From: Sporosarcina sp. BI001-red
Lineage (GTDB): Bacteria; Bacillota; Bacilli; Bacillales_A; Planococcaceae
DNA: 64,000 bases
Assembly: GCF_003384035.1 (NCBI RefSeq)
Contig: NZ_QQAK01000001.1
Location: forward strand, 31,852 to 95,851
Direction of reading: 5' to 3'
Part shown: in pieces, positions 16,424 through 23,702 of the stretch
Layout: every line of letters begins with the position of its first letter
How positions within the stretch are numbered: position 1 is the first letter of the stretch
Translations under genes and position numbers: made by a program
The notes under the pieces: generated by a model
Databases searched by the model: none
The model's input: the letters and a program-made list of their open reading frames with translations, nothing else
Told to the model about the DNA's origin: nothing

Positions 16424-18081
16424 AAAGTATCAGAGTGGAACAGCTGAAATACAAATATCCCGGGAGTGATCATTTCGTATTGGATGATATCTCTTTCGCA
16501 GTCGAAAAAGGGGAATTCATTGGGATCGCCGGTGAGAATGGAGCAGGAAAAACAACGCTTTGCTATGCCCTCAGCGGCTTAGTTCCTCATTTTTTCAAAG
16601 GGGGTTATGGCGGGAATGTTTTTATCGGAGATATGGAAGTGTATACACATGCAATGAGTGAACTCACAGCGAGGGTTGGCCTCGTGTTTGAAAATCCGTT
16701 TTCACAAATGACGGGAGCCAAATTCACAGTCTACGACGAAATCGCATTCGGTCTTGAAAACTTAGGTGTGCCGCGTGGGGAAATGCATCGTCGCATACAA
16801 GAGTGTATGAAGCAATTGAAGATTGAAGAGTTAGGGGATGTAAATCCATTTTCCCTTTCTGGCGGTCAATTGCAGCGTGTGGCGATTGCGAGTGTGATGG
16901 CCATGAAGCCTGATATCCTTATTTTGGATGAACCGACGTCGCAGCTTGACCCTCAAGGCGCTGAAGAAGTCTTTCAAGTAGTTGAGCAACTGTCTGCGCA
17001 AGGCGTAACTATCATAATGGCTGAACAGAAAATCGAAAAACTGGCTGCGTATTCTGATCGGATCTTCTTAATGAATCAAGGGAAACTAATCCACAAAGGG
17101 ACACCTGCAGAGATTTTTTCCCGAGACGATTTGGATGTCTATGGAATTGCGCCTCCCGTATATACATCAGCAGCCAGATCACTAAAATTTAGACAAGACC
17201 CTACAGCAAATCTTCCTGTTGTGTTAGAAGAGATGCCGACATCCGGTTTGGAAAAGTTTTCTTTGCCTACCCGGCATGTGGAAGTCGTTGATGTGAAAAC
17301 TGCCGAAATTGTTGTTTCAGACCTTTGTTTTGGTTATGAAAAAGATGCTGAAATTATTAAAGGAATCGATCTGGAACTGAGCGGTAAACCACTTGCAATT
17401 ATTGGACAGAACGGTGCGGGTAAAACAACGTTCGTAAAATTACTAAAGGCATTATTAAAACCTCATAAAGGAAAGATAACTGTTGTTGGGGTGAAAACGA
17501 CAGACACTACTGCTGCAAAACTGGCTGCTGCTATCGGGCTTATCTTTCAAAATCCCAATGACCAGATTTTTAAAAGCAAGGTGATAGACGAAGTGATGTT
17601 TGGTCCATTAAACATTGGCCAATCCCCGGAAACCGCCGAAGCTAATGCATTGAAAATGCTAGATCGTGTCGGCCTGGCGAGTAAAAAATATGAAAATCCT
17701 TATGATTTGAGTCTTGCTGAACGAAAACTAATTGCTGTAGCTTCGATTTTAGCGATGGATACGAAAGTTATCATATTCGACGAACCGACTATTGGTCAGG
17801 ATGCCAAAGGAAAAGTGAAATTAGCTGCAATCATCAATGAGTTATATGCACAAGGGAAGTTAGTAGTCTGTATTTTACACGATATGGATTTTGTCGCGGA
17901 AACGTTTGAGCGTACAGTTATTCTTGGGGATGGACGAGTATTGTTCCATGGAGAAACACGCGCTGCGTTTGGTCAGGAAGAACTTTTGAGGGATGCTGGG
18001 CTTGAGCAACCTCATATTACACAACTCGCCCATCGAATGGGGTACCCGGGGATTCTATTAAGAAAGAGTGAATTGCATTAA
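16420..18081 (+). CDS. ECF transporter fused double ATPase (A1A2)
   Basis: A 553-residue protein with two ABC ATPase domains that powers the ECF transporter. Domain 1: Walker A GENGAGKTT, signature LSGGQLQRVAIA, Walker B ILILDEPTSQLD. Domain 2 (from about residue 300): Walker A GQNGAGKTT, Walker B VIIFDEPTIGQD, H-loop CILHDMDFV. The second signature reads LSLAERKLIA instead of LSGGQ, so one of the two composite ATP sites may be weakened, as in other asymmetric ABC pairs. The arrangement is like B. subtilis YkoD with YkoC and YkoE, but identity of the substrate is not established. It is last in the S-T-AA operon. Confidence 0.92.
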   Translation: MKSIRVEQLKYKYPGSDHFVLDDISFAVEKGEFIGIAGENGAGKTTLCYALSGLVPHFFKGGYGGNVFIGDMEVYTHAMSELTARVGLVFENPFSQMTGAKFTVYDEIAFGLENLGVPRGEMHRRIQECMKQLKIEELGDVNPFSLSGGQLQRVAIASVMAMKPDILILDEPTSQLDPQGAEEVFQVVEQLSAQGVTIIMAEQKIEKLAAYSDRIFLMNQGKLIHKGTPAEIFSRDDLDVYGIAPPVYTSAARSLKFRQDPTANLPVVLEEMPTSGLEKFSLPTRHVEVVDVKTAEIVVSDLCFGYEKDAEIIKGIDLELSGKPLAIIGQNGAGKTTFVKLLKALLKPHKGKITVVGVKTTDTTAAKLAAAIGLIFQNPNDQIFKSKVIDEVMFGPLNIGQSPETAEANALKMLDRVGLASKKYENPYDLSLAERKLIAVASILAMDTKVIIFDEPTIGQDAKGKVKLAAIINELYAQGKLVVCILHDMDFVAETFERTVILGDGRVLFHGETRAAFGQEELLRDAGLEQPHITQLAHRMGYPGILLRKSELH

Positions 18082-18105
18082 TCGGTTGCTAAAGTGTCTG
18101 TGCGG

Positions 18106-18168
18106 ATACTTGTATGCAAAACAATCATGAATGTTTAAACAAACACGAAAGCTTCTTGCACAGCACCT
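18106..18168. repeat. Family C palindromic repeat (copy C2)
   Basis: TTGTATGCAAAACAATCATG, central GTTTAAACAAACACGAAAG, closing CTTCTTGCACAGCACCT. Confidence 0.85.
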
Positions 18169-18170
18169 AG

Positions 18171-18377
18171 CACGAATCTGGTGGGGGAACAGCAATCAAT
18201 GCAATTGATCGTGATTGTTCAAAACATGATTATGAACTCCAAGGCTCAAATCGAAAACCAAGATGTACTGCTCATAAAAACTAGATTAACTGTATGGATG
18301 GTTTAAAAGGGCCTGGAGATTCTACAATCCGTGCCGGGATCAGATATGATGCATTTAGGAATGATTGCGGACTTATT
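18171..18377 (+). pseudogene. Possible remnant with a phospholipase A2-like motif
   Basis: Directly after repeat C2 one frame reads HESGGGTAINAIDRDCSKHDY. The spacing D-x-x-C-x-x-HD-Y resembles the PLA2-type active-site loop (parvoviral and bacterial PLA2-like domains, pattern VNxADxxCxxHDxxY). The frame stops at TAG 18282-18284, then stays open to a TAA at 18378 with no recognisable similarity. There is no ribosome site and no start. It may be a truncated secreted toxin or lipase, or chance; low confidence. Confidence 0.25.
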
Positions 18378-18681
18378 TAATAAGCAACTCGCGTATGAAT
18401 GGGGAAACATACCCCAAGGCAATAAAAACGATGGCAACGTAAAGAACAGTTCCAGCTAATGGAAGATACCATTTTTTCTTCTTGGATTTGAATTGGAGCC
18501 AAAAATTAACTGCCCACAAGATGAATATAAAACCAGTAGAAATGTTTCGAGATACTTTATCGATGGGATCATCTATAGGTGCGCTAACACTAAAACTAGC
18601 GATTAGAAAAAAAAGACATATAAATCCCAGTAGTATAACATTTACGATAGCAACGAGAATCTGATAATTAAATTCTTTCAT
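18373..18681 (-). CDS. Small membrane protein, paralogue 1
   Basis: A 102-residue protein with three predicted membrane helices (about 5-30, 45-62, 72-98), starting MKEFNYQILVAIVNVILLGF. On the minus strand the ATG is preceded by GGAGGTGTAGATTTT. A paralogue of 100 residues lies at 21243-21545. The two share the N terminus and the FKSKKKKWYLPLAG (or YKSKKKKW) segment, but differ in the middle and C terminus. No named family recognised. A good promoter is visible upstream. Confidence 0.75.
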   Translation of the reverse strand: MKEFNYQILVAIVNVILLGFICLFFLIASFSVSAPIDDPIDKVSRNISTGFIFILWAVNFWLQFKSKKKKWYLPLAGTVLYVAIVFIALGYVSPFIRELLIK

Positions 18682-18719
18682 AAAATCTACACCTCCAGAG
18701 ATTTTGAAATCCTATTCCG

Positions 18720-18748
18720 AATATACAGTAAATTACATTTATTCTCAA
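18720..18748 (-). promoter_or_regulatory. Promoter of small membrane-protein gene 1
   Basis: On the minus strand TTGAGA (18748-18743), 17 bp, TATATT (18725-18720). The identical arrangement is present in the second copy near 21580-21612. Confidence 0.65.
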
Positions 18749-18802
18749 GGTTATATTTTATCAGAGTGATAAAAAAGGCTGACCTTCAAATGTGTATGAT
18801 TT

Positions 18803-18848
18803 AACACTTACGATTGCAATTAAATGCACAATTGTAAGTGTTTTTTTA
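18803..18848 (+). terminator. Terminator-like hairpin within the duplicated block
   Basis: AACACTTACGATTG (18803-18816) pairs with CAATTGTAAGTGTT (18829-18842), followed by TTTTT on the plus strand. No plus-strand gene precedes it, so it may end an antisense or small RNA. The same hairpin is at 21666-21710. Confidence 0.6.
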
Positions 18849-18959
18849 TATGTTTTGTCACATATATCTCATATTATGCTTTTACGATAAATCCCCACCG
18901 GACTTTGGTTCCCTATAAAGTTATTAATGAACCATTATCATTTGAAGATTCATAAAGTC

Positions 18960-19023
18960 GGTGCCTGTGCGTGAAACAATCATGAATGTTTAAACAAACA
19001 CGAAAGTTTCATGCACAGGCACC
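18960..19023. repeat. Family C palindromic repeat (copy C3, near consensus)
   Basis: GGTGCCTGTGC and GAAAC pair with GTTTC and GCACAGGCACC around AATCATGAATGTTTAAACA. This is the most regular C copy: 64 bp, stem interrupted at one position. Confidence 0.92.
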
Positions 19024-19051
19024 ATAACAACTTCACGAGCGAATAACAATA

Positions 19052-19087
19052 AACGGAACTCCTAAACTAAATGGAGGTCCGTTTTTA
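19052..19087 (+). terminator. Orphan terminator
   Basis: AACGGAACTCC (19052-19062) pairs with GGAGGTCCGTT (19073-19083) and TTTT follows. No gene precedes it on the plus strand; perhaps the relic of a deleted gene. Confidence 0.65.
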
Positions 19088-19282
19088 TGGTTGTTTACTT
19101 GTGAATTAGTAATTTGATCTTCAAGAAAAGACGGATACCATCTGGAAAGAAGATGATATAATAGAGTGTGAAGGGAAGACTTGGAATATTTGTGAATAAC
19201 CATCCTTTCTCTTGTGAGCAGGTATCTGTTGCGGGTAAAAGTCATGAATGTGATTGTAACTCAGTTGAAGGGGGAAGTGTCA

Positions 19283-19525
19283 TTGAATCTGTTTCTATGT
19301 ATGCTCACAGCCGGCGTTTTAGGTATCTTGGTGCTAACTGGACCGATTGGAACTTTTGTAGCCGCTATACTACTTGTCGGTATCCTGTTCCGTACCTGTC
19401 TTTTGGTAAAAGATATCCATACACAGACCGTACCAAAGAAAAGTAAAGAAAAAGTGCAGGACAAAGTGCAAGACGCATATGAACGGTACATAAAAGAGAG
19501 GGACGCAAAAGAGATGGAAAGATAA
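19283..19525 (+). CDS. Small membrane protein with charged C-terminal tail
   Basis: TTG 19283 is the best start because AAGGGGG (19268-19274) lies eight bases upstream; GTG 19277 and GTG 19214 fit poorly. This gives 80 residues: two hydrophobic segments (about 2-18 and 20-42, LFLCMLTAGVLGILVLTGPI and FVAAILLVGILF), then a highly charged Lys/Asp/Glu tail. Function unknown. Confidence 0.6.
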   Translation: MNLFLCMLTAGVLGILVLTGPIGTFVAAILLVGILFRTCLLVKDIHTQTVPKKSKEKVQDKVQDAYERYIKERDAKEMER

Positions 19526-19697
19526 TGTATTAAAATAGGTGTTGTGTAAGATAAGACACAACTGTTTTTCTCACAACGTACCTGTAGGTGGAATTTACGT
19601 TCAAAGGCGTCAGTTCTTGTTGACGGGATAAGAAAACGAGCCTATTTGGTGAATATAGAAGGTACAGCCAAGATATGAAATGAAAGTGGGAATGAGC

Positions 19698-20312
19698 ATG
19701 AAAAAAAGTTATATAGTTGCAGTGCTACTAGCTGTGATCATCTTCATTTCTGTATTGGTCGTAGATAGTGGCGGTGATATGAATCCTGAGTTAGAAAATA
19801 CGATTGTACACGAGGCTCCTTCAGGACCAGGTGAGGTATCCGATTATACGGATCCACCTGCTTTGACTGAACACCAAGTGGCACTGAACGATCTTTACGT
19901 GAAGATCCCAAATCAAAAAAGTGATGTAGATCTGACGAAGAGAACAACAGATAAGTACATCATTGTGGACATTACTGACAAAGAAACCGGGGAGTTGTTA
20001 TACACGTATGGTGAGTCAGCAGGTCATGGGAATGAGAAATTGGTGTTCAGAGAGGTTCCGACGAAAGAGGGGAAGGTTCGCCTGCAGATGGTAGTGGATA
20101 TTGATTCTGTGGACTCGTTAATAAGTAAAGTCGTTGAAACGAAAGTAGTGTATGACCCTAAACCCAAGAAAGTTGAAAACGAAGCGATCACCGCTATTTC
20201 GCGGTCTGGAGAGCTTCCGGCAGAGAATATTGAAGTCTCGGCGAGACTCTATTTGAATTGGGGAAACGAAACTCAGGATTTGTACGAAGGTTATGAAATT
20301 GGCATTATTTAA
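19698..20312 (+). CDS. Signal-anchored extracellular protein of unknown function
   Basis: The start is probably ATG 19698 after AAAGTGGGAATG. About 204 residues: N-terminal helix MKKSYIVAVLLAVIIFISVL serves as signal or anchor, followed by a soluble domain with no Cys, so it is not a lipoprotein. The body carries alternating strands (YIIVDITDKETGELLYTYG, RLQMVVDIDSV). No family recognised. Followed by repeat C4. Confidence 0.7.
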   Translation: MKKSYIVAVLLAVIIFISVLVVDSGGDMNPELENTIVHEAPSGPGEVSDYTDPPALTEHQVALNDLYVKIPNQKSDVDLTKRTTDKYIIVDITDKETGELLYTYGESAGHGNEKLVFREVPTKEGKVRLQMVVDIDSVDSLISKVVETKVVYDPKPKKVENEAITAISRSGELPAENIEVSARLYLNWGNETQDLYEGYEIGII

Positions 20313-20323
20313 AAATGAACGTC

Positions 20324-20387
20324 AGTGCCTGTGTGTGAAACAATCATGAATGTGTAAATAAACACAAAAGTTTCATGCGCAAGCGTC
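20324..20387. repeat. Family C palindromic repeat (copy C4)
   Basis: AGTGCCTGTGTGTGAAACAATC to AAAAGTTTCATGCGCAAGCGTC. The right arm has several mismatches. It ends just before the ribosome site of the next gene. Confidence 0.85.
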
Positions 20388-20414
20388 ATAACAATAGAAA
20401 GGAGGGCTTTGCCA

Positions 20415-21176
20415 GTGGCCTTACTGACAAAGGATACACAATACATACGAAACCTTTATCTGAAAAGAGACCAAATCAAGTCCTATGCGCGCTATCCGCT
20501 CAATCTCCCGTTCATCCGCGGCTTGGAGGAGTTGGCATTCCATCCGAATGTCACCTATATCATCGGGGAAAATGGGATGGGGAAATCCACGCTATTAGAG
20601 GCAATCGCAATCAGCCTGGGTTTCAATCCTGAAGGAGGCACGCGCAATTTCAATTTTTCGAGTTATGACTCGCATTCCAATCTGGACCAGTACCTTCGTA
20701 TTGTTAAAGGTGTTCATCGGGCGAATGATTCTTTTTTCTTCCGTGCGGAGACGTTTTACAATGTCGCCACCCACATAGAAGAATTGGATTCAGAACCATT
20801 GGGAGGACGAAGGATCATTGATTCCTTCGGTGGCAAGTCTCTTCATGAGCAATCGCATGGGGAATCATTTTTTGCGGCGTTCATCGAGCGTTTCCAGGGG
20901 GATGGACTGTACATACTGGACGAGCCGGAAGCAGCACTGTCGCCAACCCGGCAACTTGCGATGCTTTCAAGAATCCATGAGCTCGTGACAGAAGGTTCGC
21001 AATTCGTCATCTCCACTCATTCGCCGATTCTGATGGCATATCCGAAAGCATTAATCTATCAGTTGGAAGACGAAGGGATGAGGGAAGTCGAGTTGGAGGA
21101 TACCCCACACTTTTCGATCATGAATCAGTTTTTCAGCGACCGAGAACGGCTACTGCATCACCTATTTAAGCGTTGA
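20415..21176 (+). CDS. AAA/ABC-type predicted ATPase (COG3910-like)
   Basis: A 253-residue soluble protein. GTG 20415 is preferred because AAAGGAGG ends 9 bases upstream. Walker A GENGMGKST (about residues 50-58), an ABC-signature-like EQSHGESFF, Walker B GLYILDEPEAALSP and the His switch FVISTHSPILMAYP are visible. Short proteins of this kind, related to SMC/RecF ATPases but without a long coiled coil, are annotated as predicted ATPases. The role is unknown; some relatives accompany nucleases in defence, but no partner is seen here. Confidence 0.85.
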   Translation: MALLTKDTQYIRNLYLKRDQIKSYARYPLNLPFIRGLEELAFHPNVTYIIGENGMGKSTLLEAIAISLGFNPEGGTRNFNFSSYDSHSNLDQYLRIVKGVHRANDSFFFRAETFYNVATHIEELDSEPLGGRRIIDSFGGKSLHEQSHGESFFAAFIERFQGDGLYILDEPEAALSPTRQLAMLSRIHELVTEGSQFVISTHSPILMAYPKALIYQLEDEGMREVELEDTPHFSIMNQFFSDRERLLHHLFKR

Positions 21177-21242
21177 AAGACAAATTGTTCATACGTATGA
21201 GATCCTGAATATAGGAAAAATAGGTATTCAAACACGCTTTCT

Positions 21243-21545
21243 TTAAGAAATAAAAAAATTGTTTATAAATGGAAAAACAAGCAGTAAAAAAAACGAAACG
21301 ATGGCAACGTAAAGGACGGCTCCAGCTAATGGCAGATACCATTTTTTCTTCTTGGATTTGTATTGGAGCCAATAATTAGCTGCCCATAGGACAAACATAA
21401 AAATAAACATACAGAATTGAGTTAACTTTAAGATGGGGTCATCTTCGACTGGGCTAACACTAGGAAAAAGCCAGAAAAGACATATGAATCCCAAAAGTAT
21501 TACATTTACGATAGCAACGAGAATCTGATAATTAAATTCTTTCAT
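21243..21545 (-). CDS. Small membrane protein, paralogue 2
   Basis: A 100-residue protein with three predicted helices, beginning MKEFNYQILVAIVNVILLGF exactly as its paralogue at 18373-18681, then diverging (roughly 60 percent alike over the rest by eye). Same ribosome site and promoter, because the upstream DNA is nearly identical. Unknown function. Confidence 0.75.
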   Translation of the reverse strand: MKEFNYQILVAIVNVILLGFICLFWLFPSVSPVEDDPILKLTQFCMFIFMFVLWAANYWLQYKSKKKKWYLPLAGAVLYVAIVSFFLLLVFPFINNFFIS

Positions 21546-21813
21546 AAAATCTACACCTCCAGAGATTTTGAAATCCTATTCCAAATATACAGTAAATTAC
21601 ATTTATTCTCAAGGTTATATTTTATCAGAGTGATAAAAAGGCTGACCTTCAAATGTGTATGATTTAACACTTACGATTGCAATTAAATGCACAATTGTAA
21701 GTGTTTTTTTATATGTTTTGTCACATATATCTCATATTATGCTTTTACGATAAATCCCCACCGGACTTTGGTTCCCTATAAAGTTATTAATGAACCATTA
21801 TCATTTGAAGATT
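21502..21813. repeat. Long direct repeat, copy 2
   Basis: The 312-bp counterpart of 18638-18950. Beyond 21813 the flanks differ: here a bidirectional terminator follows, there repeat C3. Confidence 0.92.
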
Positions 21814-21820
21814 TAAGTAC

Positions 21821-21877
21821 AAAAAAAAGTAATCACCCACCGCTAACGACTATGAGAGCAGGGTGATTACTTTTTCA
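21821..21877. terminator. Bidirectional terminator
   Basis: AAGTAATCACCC (21827-21838) pairs with GGGTGATTACTT (21861-21872), with an A run on the left and a T run on the right. It probably ends the minus-strand hydroxylase transcript. Confidence 0.85.
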
Positions 21878-22004
21878 TATCTTTTTTATATTAAGTTTAA
21901 CGCAAATATAAACAATCAGAGAATAAACTTGTTCTATGGAGTAGAAATCTATATTTTTCCATCATTCAGATAAGGAAAATTACAAATGAATTAAGTAAAA
22001 CCAT

Positions 22005-22673
22005 TTACCGTATTCGCTGTTTCCGCATCCATTGTGTTGCTACCCACTTTTCGCCAATCTCCACAGGTGCTCCGCCATGCAGCGTGATATCATTTAACGT
22101 TGGATCATTATAGAAATACTCAAAGTAGACGGCCATCCCTTTTTTGGGCGAGACGGAAAAGTTTAGGTGGGGGAAGAACGTTTCGCCACCTTGCTCTACA
22201 TCATTCAGATACATGATCAGCGTACTAATTCGGTTGTTTGTTACCTTACTAGTCGATGAGAAGAAATCGTGATGTGCTCTGTATTCTTGACCCGGCTTGT
22301 ACTGAAGAATTTGCAGTCCTTCCCCATGTTCAATCGGGATATTCATAACCGCTTCAATTCTTTTCTCGATTCGTGCAACAATTAGATTTTCGCTTTCTTC
22401 AATAAACATACTACTGCTTGTTCTCAACTCATTTTCTTCACGTACTGTGCCGATTTTTGAACGTTTCATCTTGTCTGTAGATAATCTGATCAGTTCATCG
22501 CACTCTTCATCACTTAACATATTGCCTAAAACGACGATCAATGGTTCTTCGATTTTCGCGACTATGTCAATCTCTCTATCCGTCAGTATCTTTTTACCAA
22601 CGTGATTAAATATCGTTTGCTCTTTATTCTCCGCTATCAACTTCGAACCCCTCTTCAATTGTTTGATTTTCAA
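22005..22673 (-). CDS. Prolyl 4-hydroxylase-like 2-oxoglutarate/Fe(II) dioxygenase
   Basis: A 222-residue cytosolic enzyme. The double-stranded beta-helix core carries the Fe(II) triad H134-x-D136 (YRAHHDFF) and H199 (ITLHGGAPV), and the 2-oxoglutarate-binding Lys K209 (GEKW). Bacterial members hydroxylate prolyl residues in proteins such as EF-Tu or collagen-like chains; the substrate here is unknown. The stretch MYLNDVEQGGETFFP is typical. Monocistronic on the minus strand with a bidirectional terminator about 130 bp downstream. Confidence 0.9.
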   Translation of the reverse strand: MKIKQLKRGSKLIAENKEQTIFNHVGKKILTDREIDIVAKIEEPLIVVLGNMLSDEECDELIRLSTDKMKRSKIGTVREENELRTSSSMFIEESENLIVARIEKRIEAVMNIPIEHGEGLQILQYKPGQEYRAHHDFFSSTSKVTNNRISTLIMYLNDVEQGGETFFPHLNFSVSPKKGMAVYFEYFYNDPTLNDITLHGGAPVEIGEKWVATQWMRKQRIR

Positions 22674-22914
22674 ATCAAATATGCCCTGGGGCTATGAGTG
22701 TACAGCTAATATCGGACTTCTTGTTCGGTTCACACTTCCTCTTTGGATGTAAAGTTAATTTATTTTAGCATGCTGGAATAGTTATCGTAAATTAGGAATG
22801 TAGTCAAAAAGGTAGTTAAATATTCCTGTTTTTCGTGATGTCTTCGCCATTCTGTCAAATCTTAACTGACATAATAAATATTGGTGAAGGAACAGTCTTC
22901 ATCGGTTAAAAAAT

Positions 22915-22966
22915 AGGTGCCTGTGTGCGAAACGACTATGAATTTTTAAGCAAACACGAAAGTTTA
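22915..22966. repeat. Family C palindromic repeat (copy C5, truncated)
   Basis: GGTGCCTGTGTGCGAAACGAC to AACACGAAAGTTT; the closing arm is missing. Confidence 0.75.
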
Positions 22967-22993
22967 AAAATAATACTACGTCATCCGGAACAT

Positions 22994-23041
22994 CTTACTA
23001 CTTTAGTAATGCAGACTATTTGTAATATTGGATAAAGGGGC
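22994..23041. repeat. Short dispersed repeat D, copy 1
   Basis: TTACTACTTTAGTAATGCAG and the following TATTTGTAATATTGGATAAAG reappear with few changes at 27653-27700. It includes the small palindrome TACTTTAGTA. Confidence 0.7.
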
Positions 23042-23093
23042 GTAACATTATTACAAATTCATGACAAATAAAAAGAAAAGGGAGTTGAATAGG

Positions 23094-23606
23094 ATGAGTT
23101 TACACAAAAAAGTTATATTGGGGTTCGCACTTAGCGGAAGTTTGTTAATCGGTGCTTGCAGTAATGGCGATGAAGCCAGTAAGGAAGCCCAGTCTGAAAA
23201 TAATAATATCCAAGTCTTTGGTGATGTTGTTTCTGAGAATGATGGGTGTGTCTTACAGAGTCAATTTGAATCGGGGGATAATATAGTTTTCCGTATGGAT
23301 GCTATCGATCCTAATACCAATGAGCAAATCAGTAAAGACGCCAAGATGACTGTACATCTCTCGACAGGGGAAGATTTAGAAATGCACCATGCGCAGCATC
23401 CCTCTGGAGATACGGATCCGGTGCCTGAATTTTGGACAGTCATGTATAAAGTGACTGACGATACGCCAACAGGGATTTTAAACTATTCCGTTACAGCTGA
23501 AACAGACGGCAAAAAAGGAGAGTTTGCCCCATTTGATGTAGAACCTTCCCTATTAACGATAGTGGACCCAGCCGAGGAAGGAACAGGGGACGCAGGAGAG
23601 AAATAA
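23094..23606 (+). CDS. Predicted lipoprotein
   Basis: ATG 23094 is preceded by AAGGGAG at suitable spacing; the ATG at 23061 lacks a site. About 170 residues: signal peptide with lipobox LLIGAC (Cys about 22), low-complexity linker, then a beta-sandwich-like domain (VFRMDAIDPNTNEQI, MTVHLSTGEDLEMHH). The His-rich EMHHAQH segment could bind metal, but this is speculation. It lies 97 bp before a second, larger lipoprotein gene without a terminator between them, so the two may be cotranscribed. Confidence 0.8.
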   Translation: MSLHKKVILGFALSGSLLIGACSNGDEASKEAQSENNNIQVFGDVVSENDGCVLQSQFESGDNIVFRMDAIDPNTNEQISKDAKMTVHLSTGEDLEMHHAQHPSGDTDPVPEFWTVMYKVTDDTPTGILNYSVTAETDGKKGEFAPFDVEPSLLTIVDPAEEGTGDAGEK

Positions 23607-23702
23607 GTCCCTCAGCTAATCTTCTTCCCTCTATCAACTTTCGGAAAATATCATAACCCCACCAGTTTATATTTAGAATTCCAGAAATGGAGAGTGATTA
23701 GA

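Larger units (their letters stand above)
18638..18950. repeat. Long direct repeat, copy 1 (gene start plus upstream DNA)
   Basis: This 313-bp block is repeated at 21502-21813 in the same orientation, with about two differences (G/A at 18719 and one A in an A run). It covers the first 15 or so codons of the small membrane-protein gene, its promoter and a hairpin, and ends at GAAGATT, 9 bp before repeat C3. Confidence 0.92.

Noticed and set aside
20375..20632. Plus-strand frame overlapping the start of the ATPase gene
   Set aside because: It is an alternative-frame shadow of the ATPase, which has the Walker motifs and the ribosome site.
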